DNA of 64,000 bases. It comes from Flavobacterium nitratireducens. GTDB taxonomy: Bacteria > Bacteroidota > Bacteroidia > Flavobacteriales > Flavobacteriaceae. The stretch covers positions 2,790,001 to 2,854,000 of the forward strand of contig NZ_CP121111.1 in NCBI RefSeq assembly GCF_029625335.1, written 5' to 3'. This document shows, one piece after another, positions 26,606 to 34,520 of the stretch (positions are counted from its first letter, which is position 1; every line of letters begins with the position of its first letter). The notes under the pieces were generated by a model that did no database searches, was not told the origin of the DNA, and was given only the letters and a program-made list of their open reading frames with translations. Made by a program: the position numbers and the translations under genes.

Positions 26606-27526
26606 ATGAAATGTATTAAAATCCTACTGCTTTGCGTTGTTATTACAATCGTTTCCTGTAAAGCTAAAAATGACAAAGTAATATCTGAGAAAGCTCGAAA
26701 AATTGAAGTTCAGGGACATCGTGGAGAACGAGGGAATCTACCTGAAAATACTATCGAAGCATTTGTTGGAGCACTTCATAAAGGGGTTGATGTGTTGGAA
26801 TTAGATGTTGTAATTTCCAAGGACCGAAAAGTAGTAGTATCTCACGAACCTTTTATGTCTTCGGAATATATGTCGAAACCTTCAGGTGAAGCTGTGAGTA
26901 AAGAAGAGGAAAAAAACTTCAATTTATATCAAATGACTTATGATAGCATTAAGGCATTTGATGGAGGTTCCAGAGGAAACTTAAAATTCCCTAATCAGCA
27001 AAAAAGGAAGACTTACAAACCGCTTTTAAGCGAAGTTTTTAAGGTAATTGAATCCGAAATTAAGACTAAAAAGTTAAATAAGATAAAATACAACATTGAA
27101 ATAAAATCAGAGAAAGAGGTGTATGGAATTTATCAGCCACAACCAGAGGAATTTGTTGATTTAGTCATGCAGCTTGTTAAGGATAATCACATGGAGAACC
27201 GAATCAATATTCAGTCGTTTGATCCCGTGATTCTTAATATTTTGCACCAAAAGTATCCTACTATCGAAATTGCTTATTTGGTTTCAAAAGGCAGTATTCA
27301 AAATAATTTAAAACAGCTAGATTTTAAACCCAACATTTACAGTCCTAATTTTAAATTAATAAAAAATAAGCAACCAGTTGATTCTTTGAAATCGATGCAT
27401 ATAAAATTGATTCCATGGACAGTTAATGAAGAACAGGATATAAAACAACAAATTCAATTGGGGGTTGATGGTATTATAACCGATTATCCAGAAAGAGTAA
27501 TGACTCAAATAAAAAACGACTTCTGA
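26606..27526 (+). CDS. Glycerophosphodiester phosphodiesterase, lipoprotein
   Basis: A 306-residue GDPD TIM-barrel enzyme that hydrolyses glycerophosphodiesters to sn-glycerol-3-phosphate and an alcohol. Catalytic motifs are GHRGERGNLPENT, the acidic LELDVVISKD, VSHEPF and NIEIKSE; the C-terminal PWTVN and GVDGIITDYPE are also typical. The signal peptide ends IVSCKA, a lipobox, so the enzyme is membrane-anchored outside the cytoplasm. Its position behind a SusCD operon with two phosphoesterases supports joint action on a phosphodiester substrate, which is an inference. It has its own short spacing after the terminator. Confidence 0.92.
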   Translation: MKCIKILLLCVVITIVSCKAKNDKVISEKARKIEVQGHRGERGNLPENTIEAFVGALHKGVDVLELDVVISKDRKVVVSHEPFMSSEYMSKPSGEAVSKEEEKNFNLYQMTYDSIKAFDGGSRGNLKFPNQQKRKTYKPLLSEVFKVIESEIKTKKLNKIKYNIEIKSEKEVYGIYQPQPEEFVDLVMQLVKDNHMENRINIQSFDPVILNILHQKYPTIEIAYLVSKGSIQNNLKQLDFKPNIYSPNFKLIKNKQPVDSLKSMHIKLIPWTVNEEQDIKQQIQLGVDGIITDYPERVMTQIKNDF

Positions 27527-27647
27527 AGGACAGAGTTTATTGTTTTTAGACCAATTTTTTCCAACTATTTCTTAGTTTTGCCGTTATAATACCGATGACC
27601 CAATTATTAGGGATTTTTAGTATTTGTTAATAATTTAAAAGAGAAGA

Positions 27648-28445
27648 ATGAAATACAAAATGTTGGTTCTGGACATGGATGATACCCTGTTGAATGACGA
27701 CCATATCATTTCGGAAGAAAACAGAGCCATGTTGGCAAAGGCAAAAGAAAAAGGAGTGAAAATCATTTTGGCTTCTGGGCGACCAACGCCAGCAATGATT
27801 GAATATGCTAGGGATTTGGGATTAATGGATTCGTATATGATTTCGTTTAACGGAGCCGTAATTACCGATTTAAAAAATGACGAAGTAATCTTCGAACAAA
27901 GTTTAACTCAAGAGCAAATTCATAACTTGTATGATTACAGCAAGGAAAAGAAAACGCATATTATTACCTATTTGGACGGAAAAGTGGTGAGCGAAACCCA
28001 TTCAGAATATATTGATGTTGAGGTGAATATCACGGGCTTGGAACACGAAGTAGTGCCTAATTTTAAAGAGCGTGTGCAAACTTCGGCAATTAAATGTATT
28101 TTGCTGGAAGAACCAAGTTACCTAAAAGAAGTAGAAGCCGATTTAAAAGTAGCCATGCCGCATTTAAGTGTGTGTATGTCAAAACCATTCTTCTTAGAAG
28201 CAGCTCAAACCGGAATTGACAAAGGAGCGAGTGTGAAATTCTTAGCTGAAAAATTAAATATTGATCAGGCTGAGGTTATTGCTGTTGGAAACGCCGGAAA
28301 TGATTTATCGATGATTGAATATGCAGGTTTGGGGGTTTGGGTAGATAATGTGGATGCGCATTTAAGAGATAAAGGCGATGTGGTGGTAGCTTCTAACAAC
28401 GACCACGGTGTAGCTGAGGTGATTCAACGTTTTATTCTGGCTTAA
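27648..28445 (+). CDS. Cof-type HAD-IIB phosphatase
   Basis: A 265-residue cytoplasmic sugar-phosphate/flavin phosphatase of the Cof group. Motif I is LDMDDTLLND, motif II LASGRPTPAM, the lysine of motif III lies in KGASVKFLAEKL, and motif IV is GNAGNDLSMI. The C2-type cap occupies about residues 85-190. It may dephosphorylate products imported by the adjacent locus or be an independent house-cleaning enzyme. The 120-base gap after the GDPD gene contains no clear terminator. Confidence 0.9.
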   Translation: MKYKMLVLDMDDTLLNDDHIISEENRAMLAKAKEKGVKIILASGRPTPAMIEYARDLGLMDSYMISFNGAVITDLKNDEVIFEQSLTQEQIHNLYDYSKEKKTHIITYLDGKVVSETHSEYIDVEVNITGLEHEVVPNFKERVQTSAIKCILLEEPSYLKEVEADLKVAMPHLSVCMSKPFFLEAAQTGIDKGASVKFLAEKLNIDQAEVIAVGNAGNDLSMIEYAGLGVWVDNVDAHLRDKGDVVVASNNDHGVAEVIQRFILA

Positions 28446-28463
28446 GATTTTATATTCTATTTT

Positions 28464-28533
28464 AAAACCATTAAGGAATTAAGGGAATTTAAGTGTAATT
28501 CTTAAAACTTAATTGCTTAATGTTTTTTTTTCA
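28464..28533. repeat. Imperfect inverted AT-rich mini-repeat
   Basis: AAAACCATTAAGGAATTAAG on the left faces AACTTAATTGCTTAATG and a T9 run on the right. The core AAACCATTAAG is shared with 31670-31680. The T-run makes it a plausible terminator for the HAD gene. Confidence 0.5.
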
Positions 28534-28542
28534 ATTTGTGGT

Positions 28543-28577
28543 CATTGCGAGTCCCGACACTTCGGGACGAAGCAATC
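28543..28577. repeat. Palindromic REP-like repeat (CATTGCGAGTCCCGA type)
   Basis: ATTGC, then GTCCCGA, loop CACT, TCGGGAC and GCAAT form a nested palindrome. The phrase CATTGCGA...GAAGCAATCTC is a repeat I recognise from many Bacteroidetes and other genomes. The following 28578-28718 contains no gene I can support, only a GC-richer patch near 28640-28680. Confidence 0.65.
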
Positions 28578-28718
28578 TCATCAAGTATTTCTAGAAAGTA
28601 TTTAAGTGAAGTATCTATTATATGTTGATGAATATCTTAGACGCACGAGCGTGACGCATGCGCAAGGTGGAGCGGATTATTCTAAAGTCATAAATACCTT
28701 TTTCTTTCTTCCATCATT

Positions 28719-28735
28719 TGGACGTGCTAACTTAG
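28719..28735. repeat. Orphan 17-bp match to the IS3 right terminal repeat
   Basis: TGGACGTGCTAACTTAG is identical to the inward-reading right end of the IS at 14683-14667. No transposase lies next to it. The 17-mer contains the stop codon of the HEPN-like gene on the minus strand. It may be a remnant end left by an earlier insertion. Confidence 0.6.
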
Positions 28736-29444
28736 TGCATTAAATGTTTCATCATATTTGAAGTTGAGAATTTGTTTGAATAAATCTATTTGTAGTTCTC
28801 CAGTATTATCCGATTTTGTATGAATTATTTTGTCTCTCAATTCTTTTAACTTGGTTATATGATTGTTTGTTGGTGTTGACTTTGAGAAGAAATTTTTATT
28901 GTCATAAAATTGAGGTAAAAATTTTTTTTAGTTTATCCCAAAATGGGATATGTTCTTGAATTTGGGTTTTATTATAAATTTCAGTTATGTTATTTTTTTT
29001 CTCTGAATAAACTTTATTTTCGGGTAATAAATGATTTATAAAACATTCAATAGAAGTAAACAGATTTATAATGCATGAACTTGAATATCCATAAAACTTA
29101 TAAAGTACTTCACTATTCATTTCATTAAACTTTTCAACATCTTTTAATTTTGATAGCAATTCAGTTTTGCTAATTTTTCTTTCGATATTTTGTCTATATG
29201 AAAAATCAAAATGTACAAGAGCGAAATCTGGTAAAGGCATAGTAATATGATGTCCATTGTCATTATATATAAAAGCAAATAGAGCACCATGGTCAGAAGT
29301 GTTTAAAATTACATTATGAGATTTAATTACATTTTTTAATTTCTCTTTAGTGATTTTTTCTCCGGCTATATAGTTTGAACTTTTTTCAATGTCTAATGCT
29401 TTAAGTTGTTTTTCAAATAAATATTTTTTTTTGATGTGTTTCAT
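28727..29444 (-). pseudogene. HEPN-like protein, 1-base homopolymer frameshift
   Basis: I do not recognise the N-terminal part (about 1-120). The region SSSCIINLFTSIECFINHLLPENK begins a helical domain. The annotated frame stops after 180 residues, but deleting one A from the run 28922-28929 continues it as FLPQFYDNKNFF and then KLKELRDKIIHTKSDN, ending at TAG 28727. The corrected protein is about 238 residues. RDKIIH matches the RxxxxH motif of HEPN ribonuclease-like domains, and the preceding helices fit the fold. HEPN proteins are common in defence and toxin systems. Its neighbour upstream is a toxin-antitoxin pair on the same strand, which fits a small defence island. Confidence 0.55.
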
Positions 29445-29638
29445 TGTTACTTGAAATTTACGTTCTGTTGAGGTTTAAGAGTTTATATCTTTTTATATAA
29501 AATAATTGTTTTTTGTGCAAATTGAGAATATTCAGATTTTTAATATTCAAATATATCAATAAACAACTACAAAACGCTCTTTTAAAATCAAATTTTTCTT
29601 ACTAAACGAGACCGCGTGAGATTTGAAATTAAAAGGAG

Positions 29639-29655
29639 GACAGCCAGTGGCTGTC
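29639..29655 (-). terminator. Possible terminator after the toxin gene
   Basis: GACAGCCA and TGGCTGTC form a perfect 8-bp stem with a one-base centre. On the minus strand it is followed by CTCCTTTT. The short loop makes its action uncertain. Confidence 0.45.
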
Positions 29656-29674
29656 AGGTAAATATCCAAAAAAC

Positions 29675-30199
29675 TTATTTCAACTTTTTATTTGGATTTT
29701 TGCTGGTGTGGAAAATGGCTGTGATGATAATGTCTTTTTCATCAACACTGTAGATAACCACAAAAGGGAATTTATTTACGACAGCTTGTCGGTAAATGCT
29801 GTGAACAACTTTGTAAGTAGTGTAATTTAGAACAATAGATTGGTAACAATTATCTAATTCTTCTAAGAATTGTTCACCCAGATTTTTACGTCTGGATTCG
29901 TAGAATTCGTAAGCTACGATAGTATCAATATTTGCCCGAAAAGTAAATTTAAGATTTCTTTTCATTGAATTTTTTCTGGCATTGTTTTTTACCTCTTCCC
30001 AAGTAAAAGAAGGTTCTTCGCCGGAGTAGTATTTTGTCGTAGCTTCTTCTACGATTTGCTTTTGTTCATCGGTCAATTCGTATTCGGAAGAATCTTCGGT
30101 TAAGATACTTTTGATATAGTCCAAAACGGATTTATCTTCAATATGAATAATCTTTTCGATTAACTCCAGTTTATCCTTTTGTAAATTAGGTGATTGCAT
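29675..30199 (-). CDS. Toxin-antitoxin module (RelE/ParE toxin), read as one fused frame
   Basis: The 174-residue frame joins two recognisable proteins. Residues 1-76 look like the small antitoxins of Bacteroidetes: QKDKLELIEKIIHIEDKSVLDYI, then LTDEQKQIVEEATTKYYSGEEPSFTWEEVKN. From Met79 (29965) the sequence is a RelE/ParE-type toxin: FRANIDTIVAYEFYESRRKNLGEQFLEELDN, then VVNKFPFVVIYSVDEKDIIITAIFHTSKNP. One extra A in the run 29970-29975 would end the antitoxin at 29949 (RKKFNEKKS) and leave the toxin ATG overlapping it, the normal arrangement. The fusion is therefore probably an indel artefact. The toxin alone would be 29675-29965. Confidence 0.8.
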   Translation of the reverse strand: MQSPNLQKDKLELIEKIIHIEDKSVLDYIKSILTEDSSEYELTDEQKQIVEEATTKYYSGEEPSFTWEEVKNNARKNSMKRNLKFTFRANIDTIVAYEFYESRRKNLGEQFLEELDNCYQSIVLNYTTYKVVHSIYRQAVVNKFPFVVIYSVDEKDIIITAIFHTSKNPNKKLK

Positions 30200-30267
30200 G
30201 ATTTTTTAATTTAAAATCTATTTACAAATATAATGATAATCGTATTTTAAATTCCCGTATTTGTTTG

Positions 30268-30275
30268 TAAATTTG
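30268..30275 (+). promoter_or_regulatory. Predicted -7 box of mtaB (TAAATTTG)
   Basis: TAAATTTG followed by CACAC fits the TAnnTTTG -7 element 46 bases before the mtaB ATG. No good TTG is found 17-23 bases upstream, so the call is tentative. Confidence 0.35.
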
Positions 30276-30321
30276 CACACGCTATTTTTTTGACAACGAT
30301 TTCATTAGATAGCGCTTACTT

Positions 30322-31650
30322 ATGGAAAAAAGAAAAAAAGTGGCCTTCCATACCTTAGGCTGTAAACTGAATTTTTCAGAAACTTCGACAATTGCCCGTA
30401 ACTTACAGGACGAAGGTTTTGACCGTGTGGATTTTGAGGAAGTGGCGGATATGTATGTTATCAACACTTGCTCGGTAACCGAAAATGCCGATAAACAATT
30501 TAAACAAGTCGTGCGCAAAGCAATGAAGCTCAATGATAAGGCTTTTGTTGCTGCGGTGGGTTGTTATGCCCAATTGAAACCGGAAGAATTGGCCGCTGTT
30601 GATGGTGTGGATTTGGTTCTGGGAGCGACCGAGAAATTCAAACTGAACGATTACATCAATGATTTGTCTAAAAATGATATGGGTGAGGTGCACTCTTGCG
30701 AGATTGCCGAAGCCGATTTCTATGTAGGCAGTTATTCTATTGGCGACCGTACCCGTGCTTTCTTGAAGGTGCAGGATGGTTGCGATTATAAATGTACCTA
30801 TTGTACGATTCCGTTGGCTCGTGGAATTTCGCGTAGTGACGAATTGCAAAATGTGCTAAAAAATGCCAAAGAAATTTCGGCGCAAAATATCAAAGAAATT
30901 GTGCTTACCGGAGTGAACATTGGGGATTACGGTAAGGGGGAATTTGGTAACAAAAAACACGAACATACTTTTCTAGAATTGGTTCAGGCTTTGGATGAAG
31001 TAGAAGGAATTGAGCGTTTGCGTATTTCGTCCATCGAGCCTAATTTATTGAAGAACGAAACGATTGAGTTTGTTTCGAAAAGTAGAACTTTTGTTCCGCA
31101 TTTTCATATTCCGCTACAATCAGGAAGCAATGATATTCTGAAACTGATGAAACGCCGTTATTTGCGTGAGGTATATACCGAAAGAGTTAATAAAATAAGA
31201 GAAGTGATGCCACATGCTTGTATTGGTGTAGATGTGATTGTTGGTTTCCCCGGAGAAACGGACGAACATTTCTTGGAAACTTATCATTTCCTGAATGATT
31301 TGGATATTTCGTATTTACACGTTTTTACGTATTCGGAGCGTGATAATACGGAAGCTGCTGCAATGGAAGGAGTGGTTCCGGGTAATGTACGCGCGAAACG
31401 CAGCAAAATGTTGCGTAGTTTATCGGTAAAAAAACGTCGTGCTTTCTATGAAAGTCAGTTAGGTACTAACAGAACAGTACTTTTTGAAGGAGAGAACAAG
31501 GAAGGTTACATCCACGGATTTACTGAGAATTATGTAAAGGTAAAAACGCCTTGGAATCCGGAATTAGTGAATACGTTACACGAAGTGAACTTAACACATA
31601 TTGACGAAGACGGAAGCGTACGAATGGATTTTGTTGCGGCTTTAGTTTAA
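30322..31650 (+). CDS. mtaB: tRNA t6A37 methylthiotransferase MtaB
   Basis: MtaB adds a methylthio group to t6A at position 37 of tRNAs, using two iron-sulfur clusters. The 442 residues show the N-terminal UPF0004 domain (HTLGCKLNFSET, NTCSVTENAD, AVGCYAQLKP, supplying three cluster cysteines). The radical-SAM core follows with KVQDGCDYKCTYCTIPLARG, then GVNIGDYG and FHIPLQSGSNDILKLMKRRY. A C-terminal TRAM domain (about 375-440) binds tRNA. The GCKLN/PLARG patterns place it with MtaB rather than MiaB or RimO. It is a single-gene unit, convergent with the SDR gene. Confidence 0.95.
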   Translation: MEKRKKVAFHTLGCKLNFSETSTIARNLQDEGFDRVDFEEVADMYVINTCSVTENADKQFKQVVRKAMKLNDKAFVAAVGCYAQLKPEELAAVDGVDLVLGATEKFKLNDYINDLSKNDMGEVHSCEIAEADFYVGSYSIGDRTRAFLKVQDGCDYKCTYCTIPLARGISRSDELQNVLKNAKEISAQNIKEIVLTGVNIGDYGKGEFGNKKHEHTFLELVQALDEVEGIERLRISSIEPNLLKNETIEFVSKSRTFVPHFHIPLQSGSNDILKLMKRRYLREVYTERVNKIREVMPHACIGVDVIVGFPGETDEHFLETYHFLNDLDISYLHVFTYSERDNTEAAAMEGVVPGNVRAKRSKMLRSLSVKKRRAFYESQLGTNRTVLFEGENKEGYIHGFTENYVKVKTPWNPELVNTLHEVNLTHIDEDGSVRMDFVAALV

Positions 31651-31669
31651 TCAATTACGATAAAAAATT

Positions 31670-31733
31670 AAACCATTAAGGGATTAAGTTTAGTTAAGTT
31701 TTTTGCTTAATTTGCTTAATATCTTAATGGTTT
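31670..31733. terminator. Bidirectional hairpin between convergent genes
   Basis: AAACCATTAAG and CTTAATGGTTT are perfect 11-bp arms, with inner TTAAG/CTTAA pairs, located after mtaB and before the 3' end of the SDR gene. The arms also belong to a dispersed mini-repeat family seen at 28464. Confidence 0.6.
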
Positions 31734-31752
31734 TATCATTTTTAACCAAATA

Positions 31753-31810
31753 AGTCATATAAGTCTTCAAAAGAGAAAACTTATATGACTCCTGCCTGTC
31801 GGCAGACAGG
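31753..31810. repeat. Inverted repeat plus CCTGCCTGTCGGCAG palindrome
   Basis: AGTCATATAAGT (31753-31764) and ACTTATATGACT (31779-31790) are perfect 12-bp inverted arms. A GC-rich near-palindrome, CCTGCCTGTCGGCAGACAGG, follows immediately. It may help to terminate the SDR gene's transcript. Confidence 0.6.
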
Positions 31811-31828
31811 TATATGTTTAATTACAAT

Positions 31829-32545
31829 TTAAGGATTAGTAGACCAAATGCTACTGTTTTTGATAAATACGCGTCGGTTTAGTTTGAGTTGCGCTATAAT
31901 TAACTCGGCCATATCCTCAGATTGCATTACTTTTTCAGGGTTTCCATCCGTTAGATTGAGGTTTTTAGCCATATCAGTTGCAACGGTACTAGGAGTTAAT
32001 GCAGTAACACGAATGTTGTATTTGCGCATTTCTTGCATTAAAGAATCAGTCATGCCTAGCAAAGCAAATTTAGAGGCACTATAAGCACTAGTCATCGCAT
32101 TTCCGGCTAATCCAGCTGTGGATGAAATATTAATAATGTCTCCGGTTTGTCTTTCCATCATACCAGGAAGTACGGCTCTAGTTACATAATAAGCCCCCAT
32201 AAGGTTTACTTGTATGATACGTTCCCATTCTTTAGGCTCTAATTCTAAAAATTTACCAAAAGCAGCTATTCCAGCATTATTCACTACGATGTCTATAGTT
32301 TTAAATTCAGCTAATGCTTTTTCTACGGCGGCATTTACCGAATCGATATCGGCAACATCAGCCGTTAAGGCTAGTGCTTTTACCCTAAGCGAACGTGCTT
32401 TGGCTGCTACATTATCAATTTCTTCCTGAGTTCTAGCTATTAAAATAACATTCGCACCTTCTTTAGCTAAAGCCAAAGCGATTGCTTTTCCTATTCCTTT
32501 TCCAGCACCTGTAATCAGGGCATTTTTATTTTTTAAATCGGTCAT
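31829..32545 (-). CDS. Short-chain dehydrogenase/reductase (FabG-like 3-ketoacyl-ACP reductase)
   Basis: A 238-residue NAD(P)-dependent classical SDR. The cofactor loop is TGAGKGIG near residues 13-20, followed by NNAGIA at about 89. The catalytic set is Ser in [11 protein letters not shown] and YSASKFA (Tyr/Lys at about 154/158). It resembles FabG and related ketoreductases. No fatty-acid genes are adjacent, so a role other than core fatty-acid synthesis is possible. The product is annotated by class; its true substrate is not visible. Confidence 0.9.
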   Translation of the reverse strand: MTDLKNKNALITGAGKGIGKAIALALAKEGANVILIARTQEEIDNVAAKARSLRVKALALTADVADIDSVNAAVEKALAEFKTIDIVVNNAGIAAFGKFLELEPKEWERIIQVNLMGAYYVTRAVLPGMMERQTGDIINISSTAGLAGNAMTSAYSASKFALLGMTDSLMQEMRKYNIRVTALTPSTVATDMAKNLNLTDGNPEKVMQSEDMAELIIAQLKLNRRVFIKNSSIWSTNP

Positions 32546-32684
32546 GATGTTTTGAGATTGATTGAATTTTTATAAACGTTAAAGATAATAGAATAGAAGA
32601 CAAAATGGCTGTTAATGCTTTATTAAAGAATTAAATTATTGTTTATAATCCTTATATTTGAGAATATCTATTAAATCACACTCC

Positions 32685-33563
32685 ATGAAATCAATTGATC
32701 CAGAAGAATTTAAAGTAACCGTTCCTATTAAGCTATCTGAAATCCCTACGAATTTAAACAACAAAGCGAGTGACGATGATAAGGAAGAAAAGCTAGAAAA
32801 AGTTCAGGAAAAATTAAGTGCTTTGCAGGATGTGATGTATGCGCATAACCGTTATGGGGTTTTAATTTGTTTGCAGGGAATGGATACTTCAGGTAAAGAT
32901 AGTTTGATTCGTGAAGTTTTTAAAGAATTCAATCCGCGTGGGGTAGTGGTACATAGTTTTAAAACACCTAATTCAACCGAATTAGAACATGATTATTTGT
33001 GGAGGCATTATTTGGCTTTGCCGGAAAAAGGAAAGTTTGCTGTTTTTAACCGTACACATTATGAAAATGTTTTGGTTACTCGTGTACATCCCGAATATGT
33101 TTTAAATGAAAATTTACCCGGAATCGAAAAAGTGGAAGATATTACGCCTGAATTTTGGGAAAGTCGAATGGAGCAAATTCGGAATTTTGAAAAACACATT
33201 TCTCAAAATGGTACTATTGTGTTCAAATTTTATTTTCATTTGAGTAAAGAAGAACAACGAATACGTCTGTTACGCCGTTTAGAAAACAGGGAACATCATT
33301 GGAAATTTTCGCCAGGGGATTTAAAAGAGCGTGAACATTGGGATACTTATATGCAATACTACGAAGAAGCCATCAATAAAACGGCAACTGAAAATGCACC
33401 TTGGTACATTGTCCCAGCAGATGATAAAGAAATGGCACGATATATTGTCGCTAAAATTATTTGGGAGGAATTACAAAAACGAACCGATATTAAAGTACCG
33501 GATTTAGATGTAAAAGTAAAAGCTAATTTTGATAGTTATAAAGAACAGTTAGCAAAAGAATAA
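32685..33563 (+). CDS. Polyphosphate kinase 2 family protein
   Basis: A 292-residue PPK2 enzyme that transfers phosphate from polyphosphate to AMP or ADP (class not determined). Walker A is LQGMDTSGKDSLIREVF, the lid region includes WKFSPGDLKEREHWDTYMQYY, and Walker B lies in FAVFNRTHYENVLVTRVHPE. The start at ATG 32685 (MKSIDPEEFKVT) is preferred to the TTG at 32658. A TATATTTG element (32653-32660) lies 25 bases before it and may be the -7 box. Confidence 0.92.
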   Translation: MKSIDPEEFKVTVPIKLSEIPTNLNNKASDDDKEEKLEKVQEKLSALQDVMYAHNRYGVLICLQGMDTSGKDSLIREVFKEFNPRGVVVHSFKTPNSTELEHDYLWRHYLALPEKGKFAVFNRTHYENVLVTRVHPEYVLNENLPGIEKVEDITPEFWESRMEQIRNFEKHISQNGTIVFKFYFHLSKEEQRIRLLRRLENREHHWKFSPGDLKEREHWDTYMQYYEEAINKTATENAPWYIVPADDKEMARYIVAKIIWEELQKRTDIKVPDLDVKVKANFDSYKEQLAKE

Positions 33564-33654
33564 GGCTTTAAGCCCTATATTTCAGGATAGTCACATTTTT
33601 ATTTTACCGCAAATTCCCAAATTATATAAGTGTAATTTGCGAATTTGCGGTGAT

Positions 33655-33690
33655 TTTAAAACTAACAGGTTTCAAAAAACAGTTAGTTTT
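33655..33690. terminator. Terminator between PPK2 and the small barrel gene
   Basis: AAAACTAAC and GTTAGTTTT pair around a 15-base loop, with T residues following. A second inverted repeat just before it pairs ACCGCAAATT near 33604 with AATTTGCGGT near 33640. The genes on either side converge, so both may be served. Confidence 0.65.
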
Positions 33691-33698
33691 TATAGCTA

Positions 33699-34241
33699 TT
33701 ACAATTTAAAGCCATATGCCAGTCTCAGAGATACCTGTCCGGCGCCTTTTCCTGGAGTACCATCAGTATTGATCGTTGGAAAATCAGAATAATGTTCGTA
33801 ACGAGCAGAAATGTCGATGTATTTATTCGCATAACCTATACCTGGAGAGAGTAATAAGGAAGTTTTTTTGTAATTATTTGTTACAGGAATAGCAGCTCCT
33901 GCCTCTCCCGTTAGATAAAATTGATCATTCCACACAAAGGCTTTTAGACCAGCTTTGGCTGGAATAAAACCTAAATCTTTTCCATCACTCTCACTTACAA
34001 ATAAGTTAGTATAACCTGTTGTTAGGGTTATAGAATACCGCTTACTAAGATCGTATTGCAATCTTGCATCACCTCCAAGGGTTAGTTTGTAGGGGTTTTT
34101 GGTAGCATAACCAGCATTAAGACCAAAGCCTAATCGAAATCCTTGATCGTATTTAGCTTTTTCTTGAGCATTAACTCCGTTAAATGAGCATAAAGCTAGG
34201 GCAAGCATTATCGCTGTCGTAAATTTTTGTGTTGTTTTCAT
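33699..34241 (-). CDS. Small outer-membrane beta-barrel protein
   Basis: A 180-residue exported protein with a clear signal peptide (ending SFNGVNAQ). The rest alternates short beta strands with aromatic ends, for example LGFGLNAGYATKNPY, ARLQYDLSKRYSITLTTGYTNLF and ISARYEHYSDFP, ending SLRLAYGFKL. This fits an 8-stranded OmpW/OmpA-like barrel. Its function is unknown. Upstream (34242-34478) holds no gene. Confidence 0.75.
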   Translation of the reverse strand: MKTTQKFTTAIMLALALCSFNGVNAQEKAKYDQGFRLGFGLNAGYATKNPYKLTLGGDARLQYDLSKRYSITLTTGYTNLFVSESDGKDLGFIPAKAGLKAFVWNDQFYLTGEAGAAIPVTNNYKKTSLLLSPGIGYANKYIDISARYEHYSDFPTINTDGTPGKGAGQVSLRLAYGFKL

Positions 34242-34478
34242 AATTTGGGGGGGTAAACGTTACTAAATTGATTTTACAAATTGAAACTTTTGCTTTTTTA
34301 CTAAGGCTAATTAACGTTTGATCTTTTGTTATTGGTATAAAATAGACCTTTTTAGGGCTGTTAAAAAAAATATAATTTAGTTAGAGGTTTGATTTACAGT
34401 TGATTAATTTATTGAGGTGACTTGCTAATTTTTGCTCCGTTAATAGTATTGTGTTCTAAATATTAATGTTAAATAAAC

Positions 34479-34508
34479 TTGCTATCGATTTGCTTCTGCT
34501 TACCTTTG
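34479..34508 (+). promoter_or_regulatory. Predicted promoter of the MATE gene (TTG-N19-TACCTTTG)
   Basis: A TTG near 34479-34481 is 19 bases before TACCTTTG at 34501-34508. The start site would fall near 34515, leaving a 5' leader of about 6-12 bases, so the mRNA would be nearly leaderless. Confidence 0.5.
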
Positions 34509-34520
34509 TCGCCCAAAAAA

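Noticed and set aside
28719..29670. HEPN-like gene as cargo of a transposon bounded by IS3-like ends
   Set aside because: Only one end matches; ATATCCA near 29664 is too short, the inner CACAT.AAGTTAAG block is missing and no duplication was found.
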